Positions 63,931-64,000 of a stretch of 64,000 bases of DNA are shown piece after piece. Under the pieces are notes generated by a model. That model did not search any database, had not been told where the DNA came from, and saw only the letters and a list, made by a program, of their open reading frames with translations. Position numbers and translations under genes: made by a program. The stretch comes from Mermis nigrescens. Lineage: Eukaryota; Nematoda; Enoplea; Mermithida; Mermithidae. Numbering within the stretch: position 1 is the stretch's first letter; each line of letters starts with the position of its first letter. The stretch lies in assembly GCA_036768485.1 (NCBI GenBank), contig JAVLUZ010000342.1, positions 1,420,249 through 1,484,248 on the forward strand. Reading direction: 5' to 3'.

Positions 63931-64000
63931 TACCTAAGCGTGGGGGTATGCACTCCCTAGAAAATACTTCCCCCAGAATTCAATTTTTTAAATTTTTTTC
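63931..64000 (+). mobile_element. hAT-like MITE, CATACCTGGGCG family, cut by the window end
   Basis: It starts CATACCTAAGCGTGGGGGTA and continues with CCCCCAGAATTCAATTTTT to the window edge. Confidence 0.75.

Overview
The window is eukaryotic nuclear DNA: AT-rich, with widely spaced small exons, GT-AG introns and dense non-autonomous transposons. The Tra2 RNA-binding domain looks insect-like, so an arthropod, probably an insect, is the best guess. The species cannot be named from sequence alone. I see no tRNA, rRNA, CRISPR array or prokaryotic feature.

Four protein-coding genes can be assembled from exon phase and family conservation. (1) A + strand gene, about 2.8 to 12.0 kb, encodes a polyglutamine protein that begins inside a zinc-binding domain of the 'RSG...C...THxxH' type; its 5' exons are missing. 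(2) A + strand SUMO-like gene has exons at 14497-14742 and 16994-17047. Its C-terminus stops exactly where the conjugation diglycine should be. (3) A + strand transformer-2 (tra2) homologue runs from 26834 to 47652 in seven visible exons, with RS1, RRM, the Tra2 linker, a Gly-rich stretch and RS2. Its introns carry many transposons. (4) A - strand QTMAN/GTDC1 homologue (tRNA-queuosine alpha-mannosyltransferase) has exons at 63765-63652, 58339-58195 and 52820-52583. Its 5' exons lie beyond the right edge, and the first visible exon carries a 4-nt insertion that breaks the frame.

Most of the rest is transposon material. The dominant repeat is a 200-280 bp MITE family ending CAYACCTGGGCG / CCCACCTATG, with 8-bp target duplications at many copies, hence hAT-like. 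At least six other families with 8-bp duplications occur: CAGGCACGTA ends, CAGTGTTTT ends, GC-rich TAGAGCTGTGCC ends, CAGTGATCGACCGG ends, CAGGGGCGTAACC or CATAGGCGTAGCC ends, and CAGTGGCGGATCC ends. Other repeats are a 3.67-kb foldback element with TTAG duplications and internal ~530-bp repeats (32706-36374), several smaller palindromic elements, an element bounded by inverted minisatellites (17.3-18.8 kb), and a TTTACAC-rich ~270-bp tandem satellite (50.1-51.1 kb, decaying to 52.0 kb).

The four genes look like unrelated housekeeping or regulatory loci and show no shared pathway. The most notable points are the diglycine-less SUMO, the frameshift in the mannosyltransferase, inverted repeat pairs that flank single internal exons of tra2 and of the polyQ gene, and a three-level nest of hAT-type insertions at 58.5-60.7 kb.
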